NCBI GenBank assembly: GCA_019090615.1
Contig: JAHRVQ010000001.1
Span: 1 to 50,154 of the forward strand
Direction: 5' to 3'
Length of the DNA stretch: 50,154 nucleotides
From: Pseudomonadales bacterium
Lineage (GTDB): Bacteria; Pseudomonadota; Gammaproteobacteria; Pseudomonadales; Azotimanducaceae
The notes under the pieces were generated by a model. That model was not told where the DNA came from and made no database searches. It worked only from the letters and a program-made list of their open reading frames with translations. This document shows positions 16,839-25,466 of the stretch, one piece after another. A program made the translations under genes and the position numbers. Each line of letters starts with the position of its first letter. Position 1 is the stretch's first letter.

Positions 16839-19007
16839 TCACAGAACCTCTGGCTTGAAAAAGCGGGGCAAAGTAACGCGTACTGTGACGCCCTGTGCAT
16901 CGCTCAAATTACTTGCAGCCACAGTGCCGCCATGATGCTCAGTGATGACCCGCACAACATATAATCCCATCCCAAAATGCAGTCTGTTATCGGGATTAGA
17001 GGCGCGCACAGAAACCATAGAGTCGAATATATTTTCTATTATATCGGCTGGGATGGCAGGCCCCTGGTTGGTAACAAATAGTGTTAATTTGGTTGCATCG
17101 CTGTTTAGACCCGCCGTGATGGTGCTGTTGGGTGTGGAAAAATCTATCGCGTTGTCAATGAGCTTGTCCAGCAGTTGCTCAATCCTATAATCCGATGCGC
17201 GACAATATAATGCCTGTTGGCTGCCTTTATACTCGAATTTCCTTGTGCTATGGCTGCTCTGGCAATTCGATAGATAATTTTCAACTAACATCTGCAGGTC
17301 AATTATTTCGAACTCTTCGGCTTGTAGCGCATCTTCAAGGTTGGCTGCGTCGGCCAGGTTTTGAACGATCATGCCGATGCGGTTAACCCCACGCAGTGCG
17401 CTGGCAAGATATTTTTTCCTCGCGCTCTCTGAGGACTCATTTTCCAAATGTTGTAGCGAGGTGCTAAGGGTATTGAGCGGGTTATTTATTTCATGACGTA
17501 AGGTTCTGGGCATATTTTCCAAAAACTGATTATGCTGATGCAATTTGGCAAGCATGCCGGAAACACTTCGTGCCAGATCGCCAATTTCATCGCCTGACTT
17601 GATTTCGCTCTTTAGGTGGTTGGTCTGTAATCGGCCATAAATATCGATTGCATTGGTAGCCTCAGCGCCCAGCTTCCTGATCCGTCGCGCCAGCCGCATC
17701 GAAAAGGTGAGGATCAGCACCACAAAAATAAATAGAGATAGTACCGAAAAGCTGATTAATCGCTGTAGTGCATCGCGCCTCAGCTGTAGTATTCGATTAG
17801 TATTTTGTTTTATGACGACGGTGCCGATAATTTCATCTTCAGCAATTATAGGATGGGCGGCAATGATGATTTCGCCTTCAGAGGGAGAGTAACGTTGTTG
17901 GTAATTTGGCGTGCCAGCGAGACTGGCGATAATAACCTGGTCTTCAGGTATGGGATTATTTAGCCGCAGACGTACGTCTATTACGGCATAAACAAAGTCC
18001 ATTGCGCGTCCCATAAGTGCCAGCCCGGAGTCTATCAGACCCAATGTTTGCTCTGGTATCTGGGGTTGAATTTGCGACGAACGATAGCTGCCCACTTCGG
18101 CTCTGACCCGTCGTTGGGCATCAATTACCTGAATGTTTGCGCCAGAATAACCCAGGCCTTCTACGATGCGTAAGACTTCCGGCGACTTCAATAAAACTAA
18201 TCCAAAAGCTTCTCGGCCTGCAGAGGGCAGGGTGCCGGTAATGGACTCAATAGCTCTGGATTCCTGATTGTCTACGTCAACCACGGCCAGACCAAAATGT
18301 TTGGTTGAGCCAAGGAGTGCCAAAGGAACGCGAAATTCAATCGCATAACCGTCTTCTGTGAGGGTCATAAAGCCCTGGACGCGATTCTCAGCTTCACCCT
18401 GGATGGCATAGCGCCATTCACTATCGTTGTTTTCGATGGAGTAGGCGGTGGTTATTCCTGGCTCAGTCATGGTGACCACAAGTTTTTTTATTTGGCCGTC
18501 TTTGCCGGTAAAGGTGATACGAATATGGTCTGATAAATCCAGGCGTAAGATATTGCTGTCTCGAAAGACCACCTTGTCGTCGTTAATTTGAATGAGTGCG
18601 TATACCTGGTCATTATGCTCGCCGAGTACCAGATAAAATTGATTAGGTACGGAATCCAGTTCTTCAGGCTGGGTACTTTCAGAGCCGAAACTAACATTGT
18701 AATTAAGGATGTCTTCCCAATCGTTACTTTTACCGTCGATTCTGATAGGTGTTTTAAGTGGGTGGGCATATAGTTGTTCATAACCTTCTGGAGACAAAGG
18801 TAATTCTATAAAAAGATCTGAGCGGCCATTAAATAGAGTCGAAATCCCTTCTGCTGTTAGCAGTTGGACGTTAGCCTGAGCGTCAACCAGGAAATCCTCC
18901 ATTTCCTTGAGGTAGAGATAGCTGAACCAGGGGATAACAACTAGCGCAAGGCTCATTAAAATAATTAATTTAGTAGCAAGCCTTGGGCCTCTGATGGTGG
19001 CAGTCAT
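16839..19007 (-). CDS. Sensor histidine kinase, 'proteobacterial dedicated sortase system' type
   Basis: Inner-membrane kinase of 722 residues. TM1 is about 13-33 and TM2 about 417-437, with a large periplasmic region between. Residues about 85-270 (TPIRIDGKSNDWEDI ... IEFRVPLALLG) resemble a CBM9-like beta-sandwich. HAMP lies about 440-495, H-box PRTLRHEINNPLNTLS with H505, N-box DKLIDNAIDFS with N619, and G-box HFGMGLYVVRVITEHHGG. The ATP-lid D-box reads VTNQGPAIP, asparagine where most kinases have aspartate. Overall layout and sequence feel match the kinase of the dedicated sortase system (TIGR03785-like), but no sortase or LPXTG-like target is in the window. It lies 45 bp downstream of its regulator gene. 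Confidence 0.85.
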   Translation of the reverse strand: MTATIRGPRLATKLIILMSLALVVIPWFSYLYLKEMEDFLVDAQANVQLLTAEGISTLFNGRSDLFIELPLSPEGYEQLYAHPLKTPIRIDGKSNDWEDILNYNVSFGSESTQPEELDSVPNQFYLVLGEHNDQVYALIQINDDKVVFRDSNILRLDLSDHIRITFTGKDGQIKKLVVTMTEPGITTAYSIENNDSEWRYAIQGEAENRVQGFMTLTEDGYAIEFRVPLALLGSTKHFGLAVVDVDNQESRAIESITGTLPSAGREAFGLVLLKSPEVLRIVEGLGYSGANIQVIDAQRRVRAEVGSYRSSQIQPQIPEQTLGLIDSGLALMGRAMDFVYAVIDVRLRLNNPIPEDQVIIASLAGTPNYQQRYSPSEGEIIIAAHPIIAEDEIIGTVVIKQNTNRILQLRRDALQRLISFSVLSLFIFVVLILTFSMRLARRIRKLGAEATNAIDIYGRLQTNHLKSEIKSGDEIGDLARSVSGMLAKLHQHNQFLENMPRTLRHEINNPLNTLSTSLQHLENESSESARKKYLASALRGVNRIGMIVQNLADAANLEDALQAEEFEIIDLQMLVENYLSNCQSSHSTRKFEYKGSQQALYCRASDYRIEQLLDKLIDNAIDFSTPNSTITAGLNSDATKLTLFVTNQGPAIPADIIENIFDSMVSVRASNPDNRLHFGMGLYVVRVITEHHGGTVAASNLSDAQGVTVRVTLPRFFKPEVL

Positions 19008-19052
19008 TATTGGTATCTAAGTCGGGACAGTTGGGGTGAACGCAAGGTTCGC

Positions 19053-19754
19053 TTATTTGGCTGACCAGCGGTAGCCGAATCCGTATTCGCTTTTAATGCA
19101 GTTAAAGTCTGCGTCAATAGATTCAAATTTTTTGCGAATATTCCTCATATGCGTATTGATAGTATTGTTAGTCACCAGGCTTTGCATGGTGGCATTCATC
19201 AACGTGTCATAGGATACAGCATGCCCAGGAACCCGCACCAGCTTGGCCAGCATTCTAAATTCAGTACCTGAAAGATTAATGGCCTCGCCCCGCCATGAAA
19301 CCAGTAGTGCCTCCTGGTCGATAGACATATCGCCGACAAGTTTGGCCGTGTTGGTGCCGTTGTTGGCAGATTGGCCACGGGCTTCATTAATGCGTAGCAG
19401 AGAGCTTATCCTTTCAGCCAGATAGTCCAATGAAATTGGTTTTGGTAGATAATCCCAGGCGCCAAGTCGTAGGCCGCTGATTTTATCGATTTCGGCGATT
19501 CTTTCAGTAAGAAAAATGACTGGCAATGAGGCGGAGCGGGATAATAGATCGCGACAAATTTCAAACCCTGCGTCAACTTCGTCGCCCAGGATGATATCAA
19601 GGATAGCTAGATCGGGTAGTTCCTTGTCAAACCCTGCTAAAGCCTGTGAGCGGTTGCTATAAGCCGTAACGTCGTAACCCTTTTTCGTAATTGCATCGAT
19701 ATAGTTACTGCGCTGATCCGGATCGTCTTCGACAATGGCTATACGCTTGGCCAT
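19053..19754 (-). CDS. Response regulator, OmpR/PhoB type (dedicated sortase system-like)
   Basis: 233 residues. The receiver domain starts KRIAIVEDDPDQRSNYIDAITKKGY with phospho-acceptor D in LAILDIILGDE and conserved K in LPKPIS. A winged-helix DNA-binding domain follows (NLSGTEFRMLAKLVRVPGHAVSYDTLM ... NTHMRNIRKKFESI ... IKSEYGFGYRW). Start chosen at 19754 because GGGAGA lies just upstream; a frame-extending ATG at 19796 would bury that site. The phrase DIILGDEVDAGFEICRDLLSRSASLPVIFLT closely resembles regulators paired with the dedicated-sortase kinase. First gene of the two-gene operon with the kinase. Confidence 0.9.
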   Translation of the reverse strand: MAKRIAIVEDDPDQRSNYIDAITKKGYDVTAYSNRSQALAGFDKELPDLAILDIILGDEVDAGFEICRDLLSRSASLPVIFLTERIAEIDKISGLRLGAWDYLPKPISLDYLAERISSLLRINEARGQSANNGTNTAKLVGDMSIDQEALLVSWRGEAINLSGTEFRMLAKLVRVPGHAVSYDTLMNATMQSLVTNNTINTHMRNIRKKFESIDADFNCIKSEYGFGYRWSAK

Positions 19755-19890
19755 TTTTTCTCCCTGGTGAATTGTTGGATTAGCAATAATTACCAATCAA
19801 TAGTTACTGGTGTGGCTGCTAGTGTATGACAACCTGACATAGAAGTAATTTGGTTTTTAAGCGATAGGACAAAGTCGCAAGTTTTTGCTT

Positions 19891-19926
19891 GCACTATTCA
19901 TTGCACTATTCATTGCACTAATCATT
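19891..19926. repeat. 12-bp tandem repeat upstream of the response-regulator gene
   Basis: Three head-to-tail copies of GCACTATTCATT (19891, 19903, and 19915 with one change) followed by a decayed copy AGTCCATTCATT. The array lies about 140 bp upstream of the response-regulator start, in the region shared with the divergent small ORF at 20036. Phased 12-mers could be a binding array or simple slippage product. Confidence 0.8.
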
Positions 19927-20035
19927 AGTCCATTCATTGTATTTCCACCATTATTCATGGGACTTTCATTTTCCCTACGCAACAGTTTCAATGTTTACGG
20001 TTTAACTAGTAGTGTATAAAAAACGGATTAAGCTG

Positions 20036-20263
20036 ATGAAAGTATTTGTTCCTATGTGTGATGCTATGTTGAGTCAGAAGGGTGAAATGGCGGGCCAGTT
20101 GGTGCCTTTTTCCCTGGATTATCTGCATTTTAGTCTCGGCGAGGAAATTCCCGCAGAGTTGCAGCGTGCTGATTTCAAAAAAATGCGTATGAGCGTAGCT
20201 CAATACCAGGATGCAAGCCCGCATAGAGTTAACCAGCGCAATCTGGCGGCTGAAAGTCTTTAA
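20036..20263 (+). CDS. Small hypothetical protein, 75 residues
   Basis: Starts MKVFVPMCDAMLSQKG and continues GQLVPFSLDYLHFSLGEEIPAELQRADF, a hydrophilic protein without membrane segment. I chose the ATG at 20036 over one 24 bp upstream because MKVFVP looks like a natural protein start; the Shine-Dalgarno is weak in either case. Codon use and the K/E/D-balanced composition look coding, and it fits in the gap without overlap. Function unknown; a chance frame cannot be excluded. Confidence 0.5.
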   Translation: MKVFVPMCDAMLSQKGEMAGQLVPFSLDYLHFSLGEEIPAELQRADFKKMRMSVAQYQDASPHRVNQRNLAAESL

Positions 20264-20423
20264 TAACCTGTACTCTAGTTGCCGAGGATAGCTGCCAGCG
20301 TTGAAAAACTGTTGTAGCCCATAAATTGCCAGGAAGATTGTACCTGGTGCCAAAACATGTTCTATTTCTATGATATCTTGCTGCTAACAGCAATTATATT
20401 TACTCCGTTAATAGGAATTAAAC

Positions 20424-21518
20424 ATGCCAGTACCCGCACGTGTCGCCGTATTACCTCAGCAAACTGGACCCCTGGAAATTGTTAGCCTTGATCTGCCTGC
20501 GCCTGGGCCGAATCAGGTAATCGTTAAACAATACGCCAGCGGCGTATGCCATAGCCAATTACATAATATGCATAATCCGCGTCGGTCGAAGCTAATTCTA
20601 GGGCACGAATCAACCGGTGTGGTGGTAGAAGTGGGGGCTGAGGTTGATCACGTGCAAGTGTCAGATACAGTGCTTGTGACCTGGGTACCAAGAGATGCAA
20701 TTAATGCAAAACGCGCCGCCAAAGGGGTCACACTTGAATTGCCAGATGGTTCGTCTGCATCGACCTTTAATGTTTTTACCTGGGCGGATACGGCCCTGGT
20801 GGACGAGCAATACGTTGTTAAGGTGAGCCCGGATATTAATCGAGAAGTTTCGGCGATTATTGGTTGTGCAGTAATGACCGGCGCTGGTGCGGTAGAAAAT
20901 ACCGCACAGGTTAAAGCGGGCGATAGTGTCGCCATTGTAGGTGTAGGTGGCGTAGGCTTATCTGCTGTTGTGGCAGCAAAAGCGTTGGGTGCGCATCCGA
21001 TTATAGCGGTTGACCTGGACGACCAGAAGCTGGAATTTGCCAAACAATTTGGCGCGACGCATACCATTAATGCAGCTGAAGGTGATCCCGTTGAAAAAAT
21101 ACATGCCCTGACTGTACAGATGGATAAACGTGGCATCATGGGCAAGCCGGTTTCAGGGGCAGATTTTGCATTTGACTGTATTGGCCGGAAACAGACGATG
21201 GAACAAATTGTGGCGGCAGTTAAGACTGGTTATTTTGGTGCTGAACAAGGTGGAACAGCGGTGCTAGTCGGCGTGCCACAAACCAGCGTGGAATTAAATG
21301 CTGCGGACATATTACATAACGAGAAGAAATTTATGGGTAGTATCGGTGGTAGTTGCTGCCCTGATAGAGACTTTGATAAATACCTTTCCTGGTATCAGCA
21401 GGGCAAGCTTGATCTGGATGTGATGGTCACTGAGCGGTTTGGCCTGGATCAATTAAATGAAGCTACAACGGCGCTCGAAAATGGTGAAATTAGTGGCCGC
21501 GCGATCCTGGTATTTTAG
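20424..21518 (+). CDS. Zinc-dependent alcohol dehydrogenase (MDR superfamily), structural-zinc lobe absent
   Basis: 364 residues, likely cytoplasmic NAD(P)(H)-dependent oxidation of an alcohol or hydroxymethyl adduct. Catalytic zinc ligands are visible: C42 in GVCHSQL, H61-E62 in LGHESTG and C148 in IIGCAVMTG. The Rossmann loop reads VAIVGVGGVGLSAVVAAKALGA, with VDLDDQKLEFA after it; the acidic residue suggests NAD. The four-cysteine structural zinc lobe (usually about residues 90-115) is replaced by PRDAINAKRAAKGVTLELPDG without any cysteine. Overall it resembles class III-like/long-chain ADHs. TAGGAA precedes the ATG. Substrate unknown. Confidence 0.92.
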   Translation: MPVPARVAVLPQQTGPLEIVSLDLPAPGPNQVIVKQYASGVCHSQLHNMHNPRRSKLILGHESTGVVVEVGAEVDHVQVSDTVLVTWVPRDAINAKRAAKGVTLELPDGSSASTFNVFTWADTALVDEQYVVKVSPDINREVSAIIGCAVMTGAGAVENTAQVKAGDSVAIVGVGGVGLSAVVAAKALGAHPIIAVDLDDQKLEFAKQFGATHTINAAEGDPVEKIHALTVQMDKRGIMGKPVSGADFAFDCIGRKQTMEQIVAAVKTGYFGAEQGGTAVLVGVPQTSVELNAADILHNEKKFMGSIGGSCCPDRDFDKYLSWYQQGKLDLDVMVTERFGLDQLNEATTALENGEISGRAILVF

Positions 21519-21841
21519 GTAGTTGATCAATCTAAATATCATAACCCAACATTGATCAAGCGAGTTCACGGTGCATTGGCGCTTCTATTAATGGGCAATA
21601 AGAATTGCCGTATCGTAGAAAACGTGATTTATTGTAGGCTTGGGCCAGATAATTGTTGGGTTTCGACGGGTTGGGTTTCGATAGGCTGAACTTCTAATAA
21701 CGTATATCTAATGTAGGTTAGATACTTTGTTTGAATTTCAGCCGTGGCAGCGTCAGCTGCAAATTGCCATAAGAAGTATTCGCTTAATCGGTGGTACCCT
21801 GAATATTGTTCGAAAATTAAAACGCAATCATGGGGGTAAAG
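21519..21841. other. Intergenic region upstream of the LLM oxidoreductase gene
   Basis: It holds two copies of the 8-bp palindrome TTGATCAA (21523-21530 and 21552-21559) just after the ADH stop, a short direct repeat GGGTTTCGA near 21657-21681, and a longer palindrome listed separately at 21705. No gene is seen. Confidence 0.4.
21705..21724. promoter_or_regulatory. Operator-like palindrome upstream of the LLM gene
   Basis: Perfect 7-bp arms TATCTAA / TTAGATA with a 6-bp spacer, 118 bp upstream of the LLM oxidoreductase start. Length and symmetry fit a TetR- or MarR-type dimer site, but no such regulator gene is adjacent, so the binding protein is unknown. Confidence 0.4.
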
Positions 21842-22903
21842 ATGAAGTTTGGTATTTTATATAACGTTGATTATCGCAAACAGGTACATGGTACGCCCAG
21901 CGAGTATTACGCCATGTTGCTGGATCAGATAGAGGTAGAAGAGCAGCTAGGTTTTGATTCAGTCTGGTTTGGCGAGCACCATTATAATGGTTATGCTTTT
22001 GGTTCGCCGCCCGTTATCGCGATGGCGGCGGCGGCAAGAACCAAACGTATCCGGCTGGGTACTGGCGTATCGTTAGTTCCTTTAAGTCAGCCGATTCGGT
22101 TTGCTGAGGAATATGCCATGCTGGATGTGCTCTCCGGCGGACGGCTGGAATACGGTATTGGTCGTGGTTTTTTAAAGTATGCCCATGAAGTGATGGGTGT
22201 CAGCGAGGAAGAAAATCGGTCCCGTTATGAAGAAGGCGCGGAGCTGATTCTGAAGGCCTGGACAGCGAATGAGCCATTTGATTTTGCCGGCCAGCATTGG
22301 TCATTAAAAGATTATAGTTTTTTCCCAAAGCCCATTCAGGCACCCCATCCACCTATTTATGCCTCTGGGGTGATAACCCCTGAGAGTTTCGCCTGGGCGG
22401 GAAAGAAGGGCTTTCATCTCAGTACTGGGTTTTTCCTGCCGGCAAGAGAGCGGGTCCGTGATGGTATTGCCCTGTATCGAAAAACGCTGGTGGAATATGG
22501 CCATGACCCCGAGACGCGTGATGTAGCGGGAGTATTCCAGATGTATTGTGGTGAAACCAATGCAGAGGCCAGGCGTAACGGCGGTGAATATGTACTCAAC
22601 TATTTAGAATATTTCCGCCATTTGGCGGCACGGAGTAATTTTACCACCAGTGATTTTTCTGCCCATCAGCGCGGCTCTGGCAGTGTCGACAGAATGGCCG
22701 GTTATGATGATATGGATCGCCAGAACCTGGTGATGATTGGTGACCCAGATAACCTGATTGAACGGATAAAATGGGCCCGTGAATATTATGGCACTAATTA
22801 TCTGATTTTTGAGATCGCCCAGGGTGGCATGTCGCCAGATAAGGTCATCCCGTCGCTTGAACGCTTTGCACGCTACGTGATGCCAGAGTTTAAACAAGAT
22901 TGA
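21842..22903 (+). CDS. LLM-class flavin-dependent oxidoreductase (luciferase-like)
   Basis: TIM-barrel flavoenzyme, about 353 residues, opening MKFGILYNVDYR. Family features: EEQLGFDSVWFGEHHYNGYAFGSPPVIAMAAAARTKRIRLGTGVSLVPLSQPIRFAEEYAMLDVLSGGRLEYGIGRGF, and later NLVMIGDPDNLIERIKWAREYYGTNYLIFEIAQGGM. These enzymes use reduced FMN for monooxygenation or hydride transfer. I start at the second ATG (21842) because GGGGGT lies just ahead of it; the ATG at 21830 has no ribosome-binding site. The neighbouring ADH suggests a catabolic setting, substrate unknown. Confidence 0.92.
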   Translation: MKFGILYNVDYRKQVHGTPSEYYAMLLDQIEVEEQLGFDSVWFGEHHYNGYAFGSPPVIAMAAAARTKRIRLGTGVSLVPLSQPIRFAEEYAMLDVLSGGRLEYGIGRGFLKYAHEVMGVSEEENRSRYEEGAELILKAWTANEPFDFAGQHWSLKDYSFFPKPIQAPHPPIYASGVITPESFAWAGKKGFHLSTGFFLPARERVRDGIALYRKTLVEYGHDPETRDVAGVFQMYCGETNAEARRNGGEYVLNYLEYFRHLAARSNFTTSDFSAHQRGSGSVDRMAGYDDMDRQNLVMIGDPDNLIERIKWAREYYGTNYLIFEIAQGGMSPDKVIPSLERFARYVMPEFKQD

Positions 22904-23039
22904 TATTTGCCGTCGCTATTGGTCGGTTGTTAGGCGGAGTTTAACGCGGAACAAGTTATGATTGATCGGCTTGGCCTTTGGCCGAGCTGAGTTGTCAGTT
23001 ATTGCTTGACATATTATGTCGAACGGGCCAGGTTAAATT

Positions 23040-23492
23040 ATGGATAGTATGCTTAACCCAGTTTATTGGTTAGTTGTCGGTTTTGTGCTGGCGATAGCCG
23101 AAGTCATTATTCCTGGTGGCATTGTGTTTTTTTTGGGAGCTGGCTGTCTGCTTGTGGCGGGTGCGATCTGGATCGGTTGGGTAAGCACCTGGATGGGTGC
23201 GATGACGTTATTTTTTGTTAGTTCACTGGTTCTGATTGTTGGCCTTAGAACCTTTACCGTGCGACTAGTGGAAGGGGATTCATCTAAAGCCAATACGGTC
23301 GAAATACTGGATGATATCGGCGAAACAGTGTCTATCGTGGAAAGGGTAGGCCCAGGTAATAAAGTGGGCCGTATCCTGTATCGTGGCACCCAATGGGAGG
23401 CGTTAGGCAATGGCGAAGTATTTACGCCGGGTGATGAAGCAAAAATTGTTGCCCAGGAAAATGTGCGTTATATCATTGAGCGGATATCATAA
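23040..23492 (+). CDS. NfeD-family membrane protein
   Basis: 150 residues: two to three N-terminal membrane segments (LVVGFVLAIAEVIIPGGIVFFLGAGCLLVAGAIWIG, WMGAMTLFFVSSLVLIVGL) and a C-terminal soluble OB-fold-like domain (LDDIGETVSIVERVGPGNKVGRILYRGTQWEALGNGEVFTPGDEAKIV). This is the short NfeD1b-type build, which works with stomatin/SPFH proteins in membrane microdomain organisation or quality control. Two SPFH genes follow directly. Confidence 0.92.
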   Translation: MDSMLNPVYWLVVGFVLAIAEVIIPGGIVFFLGAGCLLVAGAIWIGWVSTWMGAMTLFFVSSLVLIVGLRTFTVRLVEGDSSKANTVEILDDIGETVSIVERVGPGNKVGRILYRGTQWEALGNGEVFTPGDEAKIVAQENVRYIIERIS

Positions 23493-23538
23493 CTAAAGTG
23501 TTTTCTTTGCTTGCGTAATAAATAAAAGGACTTCTAAA

Positions 23539-24519
23539 TTGGAACAACTGGTATTTTATTTTACGATTTTATTATTGCTGTTGGTTGGGTTGCTGTATCA
23601 ACTGGTTCTAGTGGTGCCAATGCGACAGATGTGTGTGATCGAACGGTTAGGTAAGTTTCGCGCGATATATGAACCAGGTTTACATTTTCTGATCCCCTTT
23701 GTTGATCGTATTGCCTATCGTCATGAAACCAGAGAGCAGTGCCTGAATATACCCCATCAAAGCTGCATCTCGCGGGATAATATCCAGATCGATGTTGATG
23801 GACTGTTGTATATCAAAGTGATGGACGCCTACAAGGCGAGTTACGGTATTGAAGATTATCTGGTTGCAGCGGTTAATCTGGCGCAAACAACCATGCGTTC
23901 TGAGATCGGTAAATTGACTCTGGGTGGCACATTTTCAGAACGAGATTCGCTTAATGAAACCATCGTCCGAGAAATAGATCATGCGTCGGCGCCCTGGGGA
24001 ATTAAAGTCCTGCGGTACGAAGTTATGAATATCACACCTTCCCCCAATGTGATCGATACGCTTGAAAAACAAATGGAAGCTGAGCGACAGAAACGGGCTG
24101 AGATTACCCTGGCCAATGCTGAACGTGACTCGACCATCGCCCTGTCCGAAGGCGAACGCCAGGAAGCGATTAACCTGTCCGAGGGCGAGCGCCAGAAACG
24201 TATTAATGAAGCCCTGGGTCGCGCCAGAGAAATTTCTATTCTAGCTACAGCTACTGCCGATGGTACCCAGGCAGTAGCAAGCGCAATGCAGCAACCGGGC
24301 GGCCGTTCGGCGATGAATTTACGCCTTGTTGAAACCTATATTGAACGTATTACTGAGTTATATGCAGCCGCTGATGTGAGCATCGTGCCCAATGAGCTGG
24401 CGAAGATTCAGGGTGTATTTGCAGGCATAGAACAGGCTTCTGAAGCTATGGCCGAATCGTCTCTGGCAGGGCCGTCTATGGCAGGGCAGTCCAGTTCATC
24501 GCAGCGAAGAGGAAACTAA
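23539..24519 (+). CDS. SPFH/Band-7 (stomatin-like, QmcA-type) membrane protein 1
   Basis: 326 residues with a TTG start after AAAAGGA. One N-terminal membrane anchor (LVFYFTILLLLLVGLLYQLVLVV) and a Band-7 domain (CVIERLGKFRAIYEPGLHFLIPFVDRIAYRHETREQCLNIP ... NIQIDVDGLLYIKVMDAYKASYGIEDY). A long charged helix follows with an internal repeat (ALSEGERQEAINLSEGERQKRINEAL), then a Ser/Gly-rich tail. Stomatin-like proteins oligomerise into membrane cages and restrain FtsH-type proteases. It is 46 bp after the NfeD gene and 1 bp before a second SPFH gene. Confidence 0.93.
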   Translation: MEQLVFYFTILLLLLVGLLYQLVLVVPMRQMCVIERLGKFRAIYEPGLHFLIPFVDRIAYRHETREQCLNIPHQSCISRDNIQIDVDGLLYIKVMDAYKASYGIEDYLVAAVNLAQTTMRSEIGKLTLGGTFSERDSLNETIVREIDHASAPWGIKVLRYEVMNITPSPNVIDTLEKQMEAERQKRAEITLANAERDSTIALSEGERQEAINLSEGERQKRINEALGRAREISILATATADGTQAVASAMQQPGGRSAMNLRLVETYIERITELYAAADVSIVPNELAKIQGVFAGIEQASEAMAESSLAGPSMAGQSSSSQRRGN

Positions 24520-24520
24520 A

Positions 24521-25435
24521 ATGGATTTATTTGTGCTGGCGATCTGGGGACTGTTGTTTCTGGTGGTTATTGTTAAGTTTTTCCAGTCTATTCGACTGGT
24601 GTCCACTAAGACCGCGCATATAGTGGAGCGTTTAGGCCAATATCATAAGACCCTGGAGGCCGGCTTTCATGCCTTGATTCCCTTTTTTGATAAGGTCACC
24701 TTCGTCCAGGATTTACGTGAGGAAGCGATTGATGTGCCGCCACAGGACTGTTTTACAGGTGATGAAGTTAAGGTGGTGGTTGATGGCGTGATCTATATGT
24801 CGATTGTTGATCCGGTCAAGGCGAGTTATGGCATTGTGGATTATCGCTATGCGGCTGTGCAACTGGCGCAAACAACCACCCGTTCAGTGATTGGCACCCT
24901 CGACCTGGATCGAACTTTTGAAGAGCGTGATGTGATGAGCGCGAAGGTTGTTGAAGTGTTAGATCTTGCGGGGGCTGCCTGGGGCATTCGGGTTCACCGC
25001 TATGAAATAAAAAATATTACCCCGCCTGATACCGTGCGTAATGCGATGGAAAAAGAGGTTAATGCGGAGCGCGAACGACGTGCGATTCTGGCCTCTAGCG
25101 AGGGTGATAAGCAGAGCCGGATTAATCGATCCGAGGGCCTAAAAACTGAGCTTATAAACCGTTCTGAAGGTGAAATGCAGCGCCGCATTAATGAGGCTGA
25201 AGGCCAGGCAGAAGAAATTCTTGCTATCGCCGGGGCCACCGCTGAATCTATTCGTAAAATTGCGACCGTGGTGGTGCAGCCTGCTGGATCAGAGGCCCTT
25301 AAGTTGCAACTGAATGAGCGTTATATCAATGTATTAAAAAGCCTCGAAAACAGTAAGATTATTCTGCCTGCCGACCTAACCCAGTATCAAAACTGGGTCG
25401 ATAATTTGGCGCTGGATAAACTGATTAAAGATTAG
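24521..25435 (+). CDS. SPFH/Band-7 (stomatin-like) membrane protein 2
   Basis: 304 residues, paralogue of the preceding gene. N-terminal anchor (LFVLAIWGLLFLVVIVKFFQSI), Band-7 domain (HIVERLGQYHKTLEAGFHALIPFFDKVTFVQDLREEAIDVPPQDCFTGDEVKVVVDGVIYM) and an extended helix with the same SEG-x-RIN pattern repeated three times (SEGDKQSRINRSEGLKTELINRSEGEMQRRINEAEG). It ends without the Ser/Gly tail. Single-base spacing from its neighbour implies co-translation; the two probably form a hetero-oligomer with NfeD, comparable to HflK/HflC pairs (inference). Confidence 0.93.
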   Translation: MDLFVLAIWGLLFLVVIVKFFQSIRLVSTKTAHIVERLGQYHKTLEAGFHALIPFFDKVTFVQDLREEAIDVPPQDCFTGDEVKVVVDGVIYMSIVDPVKASYGIVDYRYAAVQLAQTTTRSVIGTLDLDRTFEERDVMSAKVVEVLDLAGAAWGIRVHRYEIKNITPPDTVRNAMEKEVNAERERRAILASSEGDKQSRINRSEGLKTELINRSEGEMQRRINEAEGQAEEILAIAGATAESIRKIATVVVQPAGSEALKLQLNERYINVLKSLENSKIILPADLTQYQNWVDNLALDKLIKD

Positions 25436-25466
25436 AAAGCACTATTTATCGTTTATTGCTTATCGT

